Counted from the stretch's first letter, positions 8,806-16,076 are shown. The stretch: DNA of 42,940 bases from Pyramidobacter piscolens W5455 (GCF_000177335.1 NZ_ADFP01000024.1:1-42940), one strand, 5' to 3'. Notes: generated by a model not told the origin, from the sequence alone. Numbers and translations: made by a program.

Positions 8806-9705
8806 TTATTTGTAGTCCTTTTTCTCCCAAATGGAATAGATCGCTTCCATGGTTTGTGGCGCTACGCCGTTCAGCTCCTTGTTCATGCCAAGCGCCGCCG
8901 AACGGGCCAGGCGCTCCTTGACGCCGGCGGCGACCAACGGTTCGACGCCGACTTCTTTCATCAGTTCCATCGACTCGCCCACCTCGAAGGAACGACGTTC
9001 CGAGTGGATCAGGTCGGCGCCGGCCATCCGTCGGGCAATGTCCTTGAACGACTCTTTGTCCATCGTGCCGGCGACGGAGTCCATAATGCGCTCCTCGACG
9101 CCGCACTTGCGGGCGAACAGGAACGTTTCGACAACCAGAGCTTCGAAGCCTTTCATGAAAACGCTGCGCACCAGCTTGATGCGCGAAGCTTCGCCGGCTT
9201 TCGAGCCGGCGCCGACCAATGCGATCTTCATGCCGTAGGGCGTCATCGCCTCTTTCCAGCGTTCTGCGCCGTCGCCGGAGGCGAGCATCGGCACCTTGTG
9301 AGCGGAGACGACCAGCGAACCGAGCATGGCCGAGTCCACGTACTGCGCTTTTTTCTCGGCGAACAGAGCCGCTTCCTTTTCTTTGACGTGGGGCAGCGCC
9401 GTGGTCACGTCGACGAACAGCTGGCCTTCCTTCGCGAACGGTAGCAGCCCCTCTGCCGTGGAAGCGGTAAAGCGCGCCGGCACGCAGATGACGACGATAT
9501 CGCAATTTTTCACGATCTCTTCGGCCGACGCCGCCACCGCGACGCCGGCGTCGGCGCAGCGCGCGATCACCGTGTCCTTGTACGCGCCGCCCATACCGAG
9601 CGCCACGTCAAAGGCGCGAATGTCCTCGACGCCTTCGCTCTTCAGCCCTTTGCCCATGTGATAGGCCGCTTCGCCGAAACCGATGTAGCCAATTGTGACG
9701 CTCAT
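8806..9705 (-). CDS. 6-phosphogluconate dehydrogenase-like NAD(P) oxidoreductase with DUF1932 domain
   Basis: 299-residue enzyme. The N-terminal Rossmann domain starts with the nucleotide loop GYIGFGEAAYHMGKGL (residues 5-20). The C-terminal helical domain fits DUF1932 (PF09130): AGSKAGEASRIKLVRSVFMK carries the conserved Lys of beta-hydroxyacid dehydrogenases. It should oxidise a beta-hydroxy acid or reduce the matching keto acid with NAD(P). It is the first gene of the carboxylate cluster, directly behind the best promoter of the region, so it probably handles the imported acid or its first product. Substrate unknown. Confidence 0.82.
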   Translation of the reverse strand: MSVTIGYIGFGEAAYHMGKGLKSEGVEDIRAFDVALGMGGAYKDTVIARCADAGVAVAASAEEIVKNCDIVVICVPARFTASTAEGLLPFAKEGQLFVDVTTALPHVKEKEAALFAEKKAQYVDSAMLGSLVVSAHKVPMLASGDGAERWKEAMTPYGMKIALVGAGSKAGEASRIKLVRSVFMKGFEALVVETFLFARKCGVEERIMDSVAGTMDKESFKDIARRMAGADLIHSERRSFEVGESMELMKEVGVEPLVAAGVKERLARSAALGMNKELNGVAPQTMEAIYSIWEKKDYK

Positions 9706-9758
9706 CGCATCGCCCTTCTTTCCTGTATTTGAAAAAAAGATATTTAATAACTGAAATT

Positions 9759-9787
9759 ATACTATCAGCAGATTATAGCTTTGTCAA
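9759..9787 (-). promoter_or_regulatory. Sigma70-type promoter of the carboxylate cluster
   Basis: On the minus strand TTGACA (9787-9782), then 17 bp, then TAGTAT (9764-9759); a perfect TATAAT overlaps at 9761-9756 with a 20-bp spacing. It lies about 55 bp upstream of the DUF1932 dehydrogenase start in an AT-rich stretch. Confidence 0.65.
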
Positions 9788-9814
9788 TCAAAAGGATGTT
9801 CTTTCGATGATTAA

Positions 9815-9825
9815 TATACAGTATA
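9815..9825. promoter_or_regulatory. Candidate operator TATAC-A-GTATA
   Basis: An 11-bp perfect palindrome (TATACAGTATA) centred about 33 bp upstream of the -35 of the carboxylate cluster promoter. GTATAC-type half sites are used by many FCD-class GntR regulators of organic-acid genes (known for the family). No such regulator gene is in the window. The rest of 9706-9880 shows no gene. Confidence 0.35.
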
Positions 9826-9879
9826 CATTCGAGGCTGCCGTTACTCGCACAGTCTGGCGGAACAAGTTGGAAGAGCATC

Positions 9880-9939
9880 AAAAAAGAGAAGCGGGACGGC
9901 GCGCCGGAGAGAATCTCAGCGTGCCGTCCCGCTTCTTTC
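9880..9939 (-). terminator. Terminator of the ApbE-DUF4491 operon
   Basis: A 14-bp perfect stem (AGAAGCGGGACGGC/GCCGTCCCGCTTCT) with a T-run on the minus strand, 20 bp beyond the DUF4491 stop. Confidence 0.88.
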
Positions 9940-9957
9940 GTGCGAGAGTCATGTTTT

Positions 9958-10251
9958 TCATTCGTATTTCCGTCGCGGATTTTTTGGGAACCAGCCCTTT
10001 TTGACGCGTTTCGCCTGAGCTTTCAGCTCGACGACGCTCCACAGGTTGGTGGCGCCGAGGAAGGCGAGGATAGGCGAAACGACGCCGCGCAGGCAGGCGG
10101 AAGCGGACAGGCAGATCAGCGCAGCGGCGGCGAATAATGGCCAGACGCGCGTGCCGAACCAGTATTCCGCCTTGATCACGAGCGGATGATAGACGGCGAT
10201 GATCAGCAACGAAGCGGCGGCGAGAACGACGCCCTCATAGTTCAGATTCAC
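9958..10251 (-). CDS. DUF4491 small membrane protein (copy 1)
   Basis: 97-residue protein with three hydrophobic segments and a conserved basic tail (KKGWFPKNPRRKYE), fitting DUF4491; function unknown. The start is GTG at 10251, which overlaps the upstream DUF4405 stop as GTGA, so the two are translationally coupled. A longer frame through this locus is an artefact of high GC. A paralogue lies at 15755-16048 and shares the pattern EYWF..RVWPLF and NLW...E.K.QA.RV..G..P.NPRR.Y. It is the last gene before a strong terminator. Confidence 0.8.
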   Translation of the reverse strand: MNLNYEGVVLAAASLLIIAVYHPLVIKAEYWFGTRVWPLFAAAALICLSASACLRGVVSPILAFLGATNLWSVVELKAQAKRVKKGWFPKNPRRKYE

Positions 10252-10943
10252 CGCGCGGCGTCCTTTTGCGACGTCGGAAACGCCCGCAGCCCCTTGCCCG
10301 CGTAATAGGAAAGGAAGATGAACAGCGCCATGATGGAAAAATAATTGAACAGCACCGCAAAATCGCTCTGCGTCTCGTCGAAGAAGGCGAACTGGTTGCG
10401 CAGCGTCAGAAATCCCCATGCGTCCACGCGTCCGAAGGCGCGCGCCCCGCAGACGGCCAGCGCCGCCGCGCCGAAACGCATCAGCCAAGCGGCCGCGCCG
10501 CGGTGAGCTCTGATCCCGAAGACGGCGCGCGTCATGCCCATGACCATGCTCCAGTGCAGGCCGATGTGGACGCTCATGAGCACCATGCCCCAGTAGGACG
10601 CGGCCAGATGCAACGAGCGGGCGACGCTGACACCGCGGGTGATGTCGAGGAAGGCGAAAACCGTACCCGAGATCATCACGCCCGTGATCATGATCACCGC
10701 GGCATCGAGCAGCACCAGCAGGATCGCGAAGTCTTGCAGTGCGCGCAGAGGCGTGTAACGTCCGCTGAAAAAACGCGCGAACCAGTGCCGGTTGAGGACG
10801 GCGTGAACGATGAAGAGCACGCCGGTAAGGGTGCCGAGGACCTCGTGGGCAACGTCGCCGACGACCTGATAGGCCATCAGCGCGACCATCAGCGCCGTCA
10901 TGGCGAAATCCACGGCAAGGCGCGTAAGCGCGTTGGCGTTCAT
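10248..10943 (-). CDS. DUF4405 cytochrome b-like membrane protein
   Basis: 231-residue protein with about six hydrophobic segments. Histidines sit inside membrane segments as expected for a b-type haem protein: VAHEVLGTLTGVLFIVHAVL near residues 31-50, and LHLAASYWGMVLMSVHIGLH near 112-131. DUF4405 proteins are membrane electron carriers that occur near ApbE and FMN-binding proteins. ATG 10943 is preceded by AAGGAGGAG. It lies 40 bp after the Gx gene and is coupled to DUF4491 downstream. Haem binding is inferred, not shown. Confidence 0.75.
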   Translation of the reverse strand: MNANALTRLAVDFAMTALMVALMAYQVVGDVAHEVLGTLTGVLFIVHAVLNRHWFARFFSGRYTPLRALQDFAILLVLLDAAVIMITGVMISGTVFAFLDITRGVSVARSLHLAASYWGMVLMSVHIGLHWSMVMGMTRAVFGIRAHRGAAAWLMRFGAAALAVCGARAFGRVDAWGFLTLRNQFAFFDETQSDFAVLFNYFSIMALFIFLSYYAGKGLRAFPTSQKDAAR

Positions 10944-10982
10944 GAAATTTTCTCCTCCTTGAATAAACCAGAAGATCTGCGG

Positions 10983-11513
10983 TCAAAGATTCTGCGCCGG
11001 CAGATCGTCGCGGTCGCGCGTACGGTAATAGCGCAGCCGCGCAGAGGTCTGCTGGGCGATTTGTCCCGTCAGCGAGCCGCAGACGATGCCGCTGACCAGC
11101 AGGAACGGCAGGTAGGAAAGCAGCCCCGCGGTTTGCGTCACGGCGATGGCGGCCGCCAGCTGCCCGACGTTGTGCAGCGCGCCGCCGGCGGCGCTGCACA
11201 GCCACAGGCGGCGTTCCGGGATGACGCGGCGCAGAGGCAGCGTTCCCGCCAGGCACAGCAGCCCGCCCGAGAGGCTGAAGATCAGAGCCCCGGCGTTGCC
11301 GCTCAGCAGCGCGCCGAGCAGGATGCGGGCCAGCAGCACCAGCAGCGTCTCGCGGGCGGTACAGTGGTAGAGCGCCCAGACGGTGACGACGTTGGCCAGC
11401 CCCAGCTTGGCGCCGGGCACGGGAATGGGCGCGGGCAGGGCCATTTCGGCGGCGAAGAGAATCAGCGACAGCGCCGTGAGCAGCGCCAGACGGGCGAAAT
11501 TTTTCGTGTTCAA
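10983..11513 (-). CDS. Gx transporter family membrane protein
   Basis: 176-residue polytopic protein of the Gx transporter family (COG4769, often labelled heptaprenyl diphosphate synthase component I). The N-terminal stretch ALPAPIPVPGAKLGLANVVT and the later SGGLLCLAGTLPLRR are typical. The start is TTG at 11513 with AGGAGG 5 bp upstream. The family commonly sits beside NusG-II and ApbE or FMN-binding genes, as here. Its substrate is not established; the old prenyl-synthase name is misleading. Confidence 0.8.
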   Translation of the reverse strand: MNTKNFARLALLTALSLILFAAEMALPAPIPVPGAKLGLANVVTVWALYHCTARETLLVLLARILLGALLSGNAGALIFSLSGGLLCLAGTLPLRRVIPERRLWLCSAAGGALHNVGQLAAAIAVTQTAGLLSYLPFLLVSGIVCGSLTGQIAQQTSARLRYYRTRDRDDLPAQNL

Positions 11514-11522
11514 CTTTTCCTC

Positions 11523-11882
11523 CTATTGCGACAGGCTGTCGAGCTCGCCCTCGCTGCGCGGTGCGTAGCGCACCGTCAGACCGTGCGGCAGGCAGATCAA
11601 CGGCAGCGACGCCGAGCGCAGCCAGCCCATTCTCACGCAGTCCTGGCCGGGACAGTCGGCGCACAGCACCTTGACGCGCCCCTTTTCGACGAGCAGACGG
11701 TTGTAGCCGCCGCCGGGAGCGCGGATGTCGATGGTGCGCGAACCCTTTTCGCGGCTCAAATCGAGGCGGGCGATCACTCTGCCGCGCTGCACGACCTCGA
11801 CGATCCGGCCGGGCGGCGCGAACCACCGCCACAGGCACCAGCCGGTCAGGAGCAGCAGGACGGCGGGGATGAGTTTTTTCAT
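11523..11882 (-). CDS. NusG domain II-containing exported protein
   Basis: 119-residue protein with one N-terminal membrane anchor (residues about 4-20, LIPAVLLLLTGWCLWRW). The rest is a small beta domain of the NusG-II type with two Cys pairs: VLCADCPGQDC near residues 72-82, and a single C in LPLICLPHGL. The Cys-rich CADCPGQDCV pattern with CLPHGL is conserved in proteins of this kind next to Gx and ApbE genes. The ATG overlaps the apbE stop (ATGA). Not a transcription factor despite its name; a role in redox or metal binding outside the membrane is inference. Confidence 0.82.
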   Translation of the reverse strand: MKKLIPAVLLLLTGWCLWRWFAPPGRIVEVVQRGRVIARLDLSREKGSRTIDIRAPGGGYNRLLVEKGRVKVLCADCPGQDCVRMGWLRSASLPLICLPHGLTVRYAPRSEGELDSLSQ

Positions 11883-12907
11883 CGCCGCACCACCGTCACC
11901 TTCGCGTCCGTGTAAGCGGGATCGACGGCGAAGCGAGCGTTCAGATCCTCGCTGATCCACAGTTCGCCGTCTTCGGTGAGCAGCACGAAGCCGGGACCGC
12001 CGCGTTCTTTCCAAAACGCGGCGGTTTTTTCCGCGCCCATGACGAAGAACGCGGTGGACATCGCGTCGCAGATTTTCCCTTCGGAACCGACGGCGGTGGC
12101 GGAGATCACGCCGCTGCGCGCCGGAGCGCCTGTGCGCGGATCGAGGATGTGCCAGTAGATCCGGCCGTCGGGGCCGGTGAAGAAACGCTCGTAGCCGCCG
12201 GAGGTGACGACGGCTTCCGCTTCGGCGCGCAGCACGCCGATCAGGCCGCCGTCGGGGGACTTGACGCCGATGCGCCATCTTTGCCCGTCGGGACGAAGCC
12301 CCAACGTCTGCACGTTGCCGCCCAGGTTGACCAGCGCCGATTCGACGCCCGCCGCGGCCATAACGGCGAGCGCCTCGTCGCCGGCGAATCCCTTGCCGAC
12401 GGCGCCGAGGTCGAGCATGCTGCCCTCGTCGAGGCGCAGCATGCGCCCGTCGAGGTGGACATGTTCCGCGCCTGCGAAACGAAGCAGTTTTGCCAGCTCG
12501 CCGTCCGAAGGCACGCGGCGTTCTTCTGTCGTGAAGCCCCAGGCGCGCAGTACAGGATAGAGCGTGGGGTCGAACGCTCCGCCCGTCAGGGTGTTCATGC
12601 GCAGCGCGAAGGCCGTCAGCGTTGTCGTGTCCTCGCCGACCGGCACCGGCGCGCCGCCGGCGGCGTTGAGGCGGCCGACGTCGCTGCACGGGTCGGTGAC
12701 GGACAGCTCGCTTTCGATCTGTTTGACGCGCGCGCGGGCCAGCGACAGCGCCCTCTTGCCGCGGGGCCCGTACGCCGTCAGCGTGATGGGCGTGTCCATG
12801 GCGTAGAAGCTCACGCTGTGCTTCCGAGTTTTTGCGAATTGGTTCCAGCCGATCCATCCCCCCAGCGCCAACAGGGCGACGGCTGCAAAACTGAGAATTC
12901 TTTTCAT
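11879..12907 (-). CDS. apbE: ApbE, FAD:protein FMN transferase
   Basis: 342-residue flavin transferase with an N-terminal membrane segment or signal (residues about 4-20). It attaches FMN covalently to Thr/Ser of target proteins outside the membrane. Landmarks are MDTPITLTAYG near residue 38, GSMLDLGAVGKGFAGDEAL with the FAD-binding region, LVNLGGNVQ, HILDPRTGAPA and DAMSTAFFVMG with the metal-binding Asp. Length is normal. It heads an operon with NusG-II, Gx, DUF4405 and DUF4491, but no FMN-binding domain acceptor is encoded in the window. Confidence 0.93.
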   Translation of the reverse strand: MKRILSFAAVALLALGGWIGWNQFAKTRKHSVSFYAMDTPITLTAYGPRGKRALSLARARVKQIESELSVTDPCSDVGRLNAAGGAPVPVGEDTTTLTAFALRMNTLTGGAFDPTLYPVLRAWGFTTEERRVPSDGELAKLLRFAGAEHVHLDGRMLRLDEGSMLDLGAVGKGFAGDEALAVMAAAGVESALVNLGGNVQTLGLRPDGQRWRIGVKSPDGGLIGVLRAEAEAVVTSGGYERFFTGPDGRIYWHILDPRTGAPARSGVISATAVGSEGKICDAMSTAFFVMGAEKTAAFWKERGGPGFVLLTEDGELWISEDLNARFAVDPAYTDAKVTVVRR

Positions 12908-13010
12908 GACGTTTCCGCCTTTTTGCGCCAGTCCTCGCCCGTAGAAAGTCGGAACTGACGATTTTCTTCCGTGAATATGGTAGCACGCCGGTCGTTTTAC
13001 GAAAAGAGTC

Positions 13011-13038
13011 TTGCATTATCTCGAGCAGCGTCTATAAT
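13011..13038 (+). promoter_or_regulatory. Promoter of the THF riboswitch-folT transcript
   Basis: TTGCAT (13011-13016), 16 bp, TATAAT (13033-13038). Transcription would start about 13045, just before the aptamer. Confidence 0.7.
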
Positions 13039-13049
13039 AAAGGCATCTC

Positions 13050-13155
13050 AAAGCAGAGTAAAAACCGATGCGTCAAGTGCCGGCTGAACGGGGAGTTGAC
13101 AGCTGGACGAAGAGCCTCCGGGCTTGCGGTGTCGGGTTTTGCATCCCGCTGCTGC
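13050..13155 (+). promoter_or_regulatory. Tetrahydrofolate (THF) riboswitch aptamer
   Basis: The sequence carries the conserved blocks of the folT-type THF riboswitch (RF01831) in order: GCGTCAAGTG (from about 13070), GAACGGGGAGTTG (13086-13098), GACGAAGAG (13106-13114), GCGGTG (13126-13131) and TTGCATCCCGC. A closing stem AGCAG (13052-13056) pairs with CTGCT (13149-13153), and CCGA pairs with TCGG. Binding of reduced folate should lower expression of the folate transporter gene downstream. Confidence 0.88.
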
Positions 13156-13170
13156 ATATCGGGCGAATCC

Positions 13171-13217
13171 CGCCTCCTTATGTAGTAAGAGGAAATTACT
13201 GCGAAGGAGGCGTTTTT
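13171..13217 (+). terminator. Riboswitch expression platform: terminator that also masks the SD
   Basis: CGCCTCCTT (13171-13179) pairs with AAGGAGGCG (13204-13212) and is followed by five T. The 3' arm is itself the Shine-Dalgarno sequence of folT, so one hairpin can stop transcription and hide the ribosome site. Confidence 0.8.
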
Positions 13218-13219
13218 GT

Positions 13220-13816
13220 ATGGTGACATCAGGCAATCCACGTTCGTTGGGCGCAGGCGAAAACCGCTGGCTCGGTTCGCTGCGCGAGTTCCGCTCCATC
13301 CGCGTGGTGGCGTTCTGCGGCGTCATGTGCGCGCTGGCCGTTATCCTCCGCGCCGTGGCTACCATTTCCCTTGGGCCGTATCTGAGGATCGGCCTGTCGG
13401 GCTTCCCGAACCAAGTGGTCGACTATCTCTTCGGCCCCGCCGCGGGGGCTTTGTTCTCCGGCGCGCTGGAAGTGATCAAGTTCATGATCAAACCCGAGGG
13501 CGTTTACTTTCCGGGTTTCACGCTCAGCGCCGTGCTGGCCGGCGTGATTTACGGCACAATACTGTACCGCCGCCCGCTCACGGTGACGCGCGTGTTCGTC
13601 GCCCATCTGCTCGTCAAGCTGATCGTCAACCTCGGCTGCAACACGCTGTGGCTCGTGATCCTCTACAAGAAAGCCGTGTGGGCCATTTTCCCCGCGCGCG
13701 CTATGACCAACCTGATCTGCCTGCCCGGCGACGTGCTGGTCACCTATCTGCTGCTGAAAACCGTCGAGCGCACGATCCTGCCGCTTTTCGGCGGCCGCTT
13801 CTCGGAGCGCAAATAA
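13220..13816 (+). CDS. folT: Folate ECF transporter S component FolT
   Basis: 198-residue membrane protein with about six hydrophobic segments, the S (substrate-binding) component of an energy-coupling factor transporter for folate. The segment LRIGLSGFPNQVVDYLFGPA with AGALFSGALEVIKFM is typical for FolT. ATG 13220 has AAGGAGG 9 bp upstream; a longer frame would run back through the riboswitch. The THF riboswitch directly upstream confirms the ligand. The shared EcfA/EcfA'/EcfT module must be encoded elsewhere. The cytoplasmic N terminus of about 30 residues is somewhat extended. Confidence 0.92.
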   Translation: MVTSGNPRSLGAGENRWLGSLREFRSIRVVAFCGVMCALAVILRAVATISLGPYLRIGLSGFPNQVVDYLFGPAAGALFSGALEVIKFMIKPEGVYFPGFTLSAVLAGVIYGTILYRRPLTVTRVFVAHLLVKLIVNLGCNTLWLVILYKKAVWAIFPARAMTNLICLPGDVLVTYLLLKTVERTILPLFGGRFSERK

Positions 13817-13817
13817 G

Positions 13818-13852
13818 AAATCAGGCCGACCCTGCGGGGCCGGCCTGGTTTC
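13818..13852 (+). terminator. Terminator of folT
   Basis: Stem CAGGCCG/CGGCCTG extended by A-T pairs, followed by GTTTCTT, directly after the folT stop. Confidence 0.8.
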
Positions 13853-13866
13853 TTGGGGGAGCTTTA

Positions 13867-13955
13867 TCATATTGATTCTTGGTAGAGAGTATTAGCATAG
13901 TCTGCTGGGCGCCGCGAGGGAGATTCATAAACGGCTGTTTTAATTCAAAATATGA
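13867..13955 (+). repeat. Dispersed inverted-repeat element, copy A
   Basis: About 89 bp. The left 35 nt match the left end of copy B (21895) at 31 of 35 positions and fold into a hairpin. The right end (GGCTGTTTTAATTCAAAATA then TGA) matches the right end of copy B. The 24-nt core 13908-13931 matches the reverse complement of the copy B core at 19 of 24 positions, so the core is inverted. Ends begin TCATATT and finish with an inverted AATATGA, like a small non-autonomous element. The stretch 13956-14101 shows no gene. Confidence 0.65.
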
Positions 13956-14101
13956 ATTTGAGGTAGAGCAATCTGATGTTTGGCCTCGCTTCCCGGTTTA
14001 CGCTTAGAGAGAGAATCGTTTTTGTTTTGCGTGGAGATAATATTGATGTAAAATATAATTAATTAAAGTATTTTATTCTGAATGCAATTAAAAGGAAATG
14101 G

Positions 14102-14130
14102 TTGGCCTTTTTATGTTCAGTTTGTATAAT
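14102..14130 (+). promoter_or_regulatory. Promoter of the NSS symporter gene
   Basis: TTGGCC (14102-14107), 17 bp, TATAAT (14125-14130), about 60 bp upstream of the start codon. Confidence 0.6.
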
Positions 14131-14190
14131 ATGGTAGGATTTGTCCGTTAAAAAGGGCATCCGTAATTTCTTAAAAGGGAGATGAGAAAA

Positions 14191-15654
14191 ATGTCACGTG
14201 AGAAGGATGTTGCAAGAGGGCAGTGGAAGTCCAAGTTCGGCTTCTTGATGGCGGCGATCGGTTCTGCCGTTGGCTTGGGCAACCTCTGGGGGTTCCCCTA
14301 TAAGATGGGAAAAAGCGGCGGCGGAGCGTTCCTGGTCGTGTACCTGGCAGTGGTTCTGTTGGTCGGCGTCGTCATTATGCTTGGAGAGCTGGCCCTGGGA
14401 CGAAAGACCGGTAAGGGCGCCGTGGAGGCCTATCAGGCTGTCTCGAAGAAGTTCGCCTGGGTGGGGTATCTGGGCGTGGCTTCGCCGTTTATCATTCTCG
14501 CTTTTTACAACGTCTTGGGCGGCATGGTCGTGAAGTATATGGTCGCTTTCGTCGAATCGATGTTCTCGGGGGGCGCGAATTTCGCGAACATCAAGAGCGG
14601 CGCTTACTTTGGAGAGTTCATCTGCAACGGCTCCGACATGCTCCTCTATCTGGCGATCTTCGAGCTTCTCAACGTCGTGATCGTCATGAGCGGTGTCGAA
14701 AGCGGCATCGAGCGCTTCAACAAGTACGCCATCCCCGCCCTTGCCATCATCCTCGCCGGGCTGGCCGTCTACGTCTACACTTTCCCAGGCGCGGAGAAGG
14801 GCCTGGATTTCATGTTCAAGCCCAACTTCGCGGTATTTTCCGATCCTGAGATCGGCTTTTTCAAGGTCTTGAAAACGGCGGCAGGGCAGATGTTCTTCTC
14901 GCTGTCGCTTGGCATGGGAGTCATGATCACCTATGGTTCATACCTGTCGAAGGAGCAGGATCTCTCCCGGGAGATGTATATCATCCCGCTGGCCGACACC
15001 ATCGTGGCGGTTCTGGCCGGTATGGTTGTCATGCCTGCGTGCTTCGCCTTCGGCCTCGCCCCTGCCGGCGGTCCCTCGCTGCTCTTCGTGTCTCTGCACG
15101 AGGTCTTCGTGACCGGAATGGGAGGCTTCAGCGGTTCCTTTGTGGGATTCCTCTTCTATTTCCTGGTGTTCCTGGCCGCCATCTCCTCCTCGATGTCCTT
15201 GCTTGAAGTCTGCGTGGCCTGCTTGCTTGACCGTCAGATCCGCAAGGGGAAGGCTCCCGCTCGTGCCGCGACGACCATTGTCCTCGCGGTGGTGCTTTTC
15301 CTCGTGAGCCTTCCCGTCGCGCTGGACGGGCTTGGCAGCAATGTAGCCGGCGGCGCGGCGATGAACAGCCCCGGCGTGATGATGGGGCTCACGAAGGTTC
15401 CAGTGGCCTTCGACTGCTGGCTTGACTTCTACGATATGCTCTCCGAAGGCGTGATGATGCCTCTCGGCTCTCTGCTCATGAGCGTCATGTTCGGCTGGGT
15501 TGTGGGCACGAAGGTCATTGCCGACGAAGTGGCCCTCACGCCTGGCAAGAAACTCCGCTTTGAGTGGTTGGTAGATCTCTGCTTCAAGGTCATCGTGCCC
15601 GTCATTCTCGTCATGGTGCTTCTGGCTCAGCTGCAGGACTTCGGGCTCATCTAG
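14191..15654 (+). CDS. Sodium-dependent transporter, NSS/SNF family
   Basis: 487-residue carrier of the neurotransmitter:sodium symporter family, usually moving amino acids or tryptamine-like compounds with sodium. The first membrane segment carries the ion and substrate signature FLMAAIGSAVGLGNLWGFPY with the unwound GLGNLW helix break. About 11-12 hydrophobic segments follow. I prefer ATG 14191, which lies 9 bp after AAGGGAG; the ATG at 14182 would touch that site. It has its own promoter and terminator, and is flanked by ends of a dispersed repeat, which suggests it may have moved as a unit. Substrate unknown; amino acid likely. Confidence 0.92.
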   Translation: MSREKDVARGQWKSKFGFLMAAIGSAVGLGNLWGFPYKMGKSGGGAFLVVYLAVVLLVGVVIMLGELALGRKTGKGAVEAYQAVSKKFAWVGYLGVASPFIILAFYNVLGGMVVKYMVAFVESMFSGGANFANIKSGAYFGEFICNGSDMLLYLAIFELLNVVIVMSGVESGIERFNKYAIPALAIILAGLAVYVYTFPGAEKGLDFMFKPNFAVFSDPEIGFFKVLKTAAGQMFFSLSLGMGVMITYGSYLSKEQDLSREMYIIPLADTIVAVLAGMVVMPACFAFGLAPAGGPSLLFVSLHEVFVTGMGGFSGSFVGFLFYFLVFLAAISSSMSLLEVCVACLLDRQIRKGKAPARAATTIVLAVVLFLVSLPVALDGLGSNVAGGAAMNSPGVMMGLTKVPVAFDCWLDFYDMLSEGVMMPLGSLLMSVMFGWVVGTKVIADEVALTPGKKLRFEWLVDLCFKVIVPVILVMVLLAQLQDFGLI

Positions 15655-15686
15655 AAACTCTTCCGAAAAACATCGGAGCCACACTG

Positions 15687-15725
15687 GGCCGGCATCGCGC
15701 GTGGAGTGCGCGATGCCGGCCTTTT
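15687..15725 (+). terminator. Terminator of the NSS symporter gene
   Basis: A 14-bp perfect stem (GGCCGGCATCGCGC with its complement), 7-nt loop, then TTTT. Confidence 0.92.
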
Positions 15726-15734
15726 CAATGATGC

Positions 15735-15758
15735 TTTTGAATTGAAAATCAGTATCAG
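15735..15758 (+). repeat. Dispersed inverted-repeat element, end fragment (copy C)
   Basis: TTTTGAATTGAAAATCAGTA then TCAG resembles the right end of copies A and B. Read in reverse complement it matches about 17 of 23 positions of the left end of copy B. No second end was found about 90 bp upstream. It overlaps the 3' end of the DUF4491 gene. Short, so moderate confidence. Confidence 0.4.
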
Positions 15759-16048
15759 TCATAGCGGCGGCGAGGATTGCGCGGATATTTGCCGTCGCGG
15801 ACGCGTCGCGCCTGTTCCTTGATCTCGGCGATGGCCCAGAGGTTGACGGCCCCCGTAAAAGCAGCCAGATAACAGCCCGTGCCGCTGAGAAACAGCGAAG
15901 CTCCGATCAGCGCCGCGCCGGCGAGTAGAAACAGCGGCCAGACGCGCTCGGAAAACCAGTATTCGCCCCAAATCACCACGGGATAATAGACTCCCATGAT
16001 GAACAGCGAAGCGATGCCCAACACCGGGCCGGCCAAGTTCAGTTCCAT
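15755..16048 (-). CDS. DUF4491 small membrane protein (copy 2)
   Basis: 97-residue paralogue of the protein at 9958-10251, exactly the same length, with the same three hydrophobic segments and basic tail (RRVRDGKYPRNPRRRYD). Function unknown. ATG 16048 has GGAGG 8 bp upstream. It stands alone, divergent from the aldolase/dehydratase-like gene and convergent with the NSS symporter gene. Here it lacks the DUF4405 partner that copy 1 has. Confidence 0.82.
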   Translation of the reverse strand: MELNLAGPVLGIASLFIMGVYYPVVIWGEYWFSERVWPLFLLAGAALIGASLFLSGTGCYLAAFTGAVNLWAIAEIKEQARRVRDGKYPRNPRRRYD

Positions 16049-16076
16049 GCCGCGTACCTCCGTGGATTTTCGGCGC

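Noticed and set aside
9729-10004. 91-codon plus-strand frame in the gap before the ApbE operon terminator
   Set aside because: It runs through a promoter, a palindrome and a strong terminator hairpin and has no recognisable domain.
11523-13016. 497-codon minus-strand frame covering apbE and NusG-II
   Set aside because: Only its last 119 codons are the NusG-II gene, entered through the ATGA overlap; the rest is an Arg-rich shadow of apbE.
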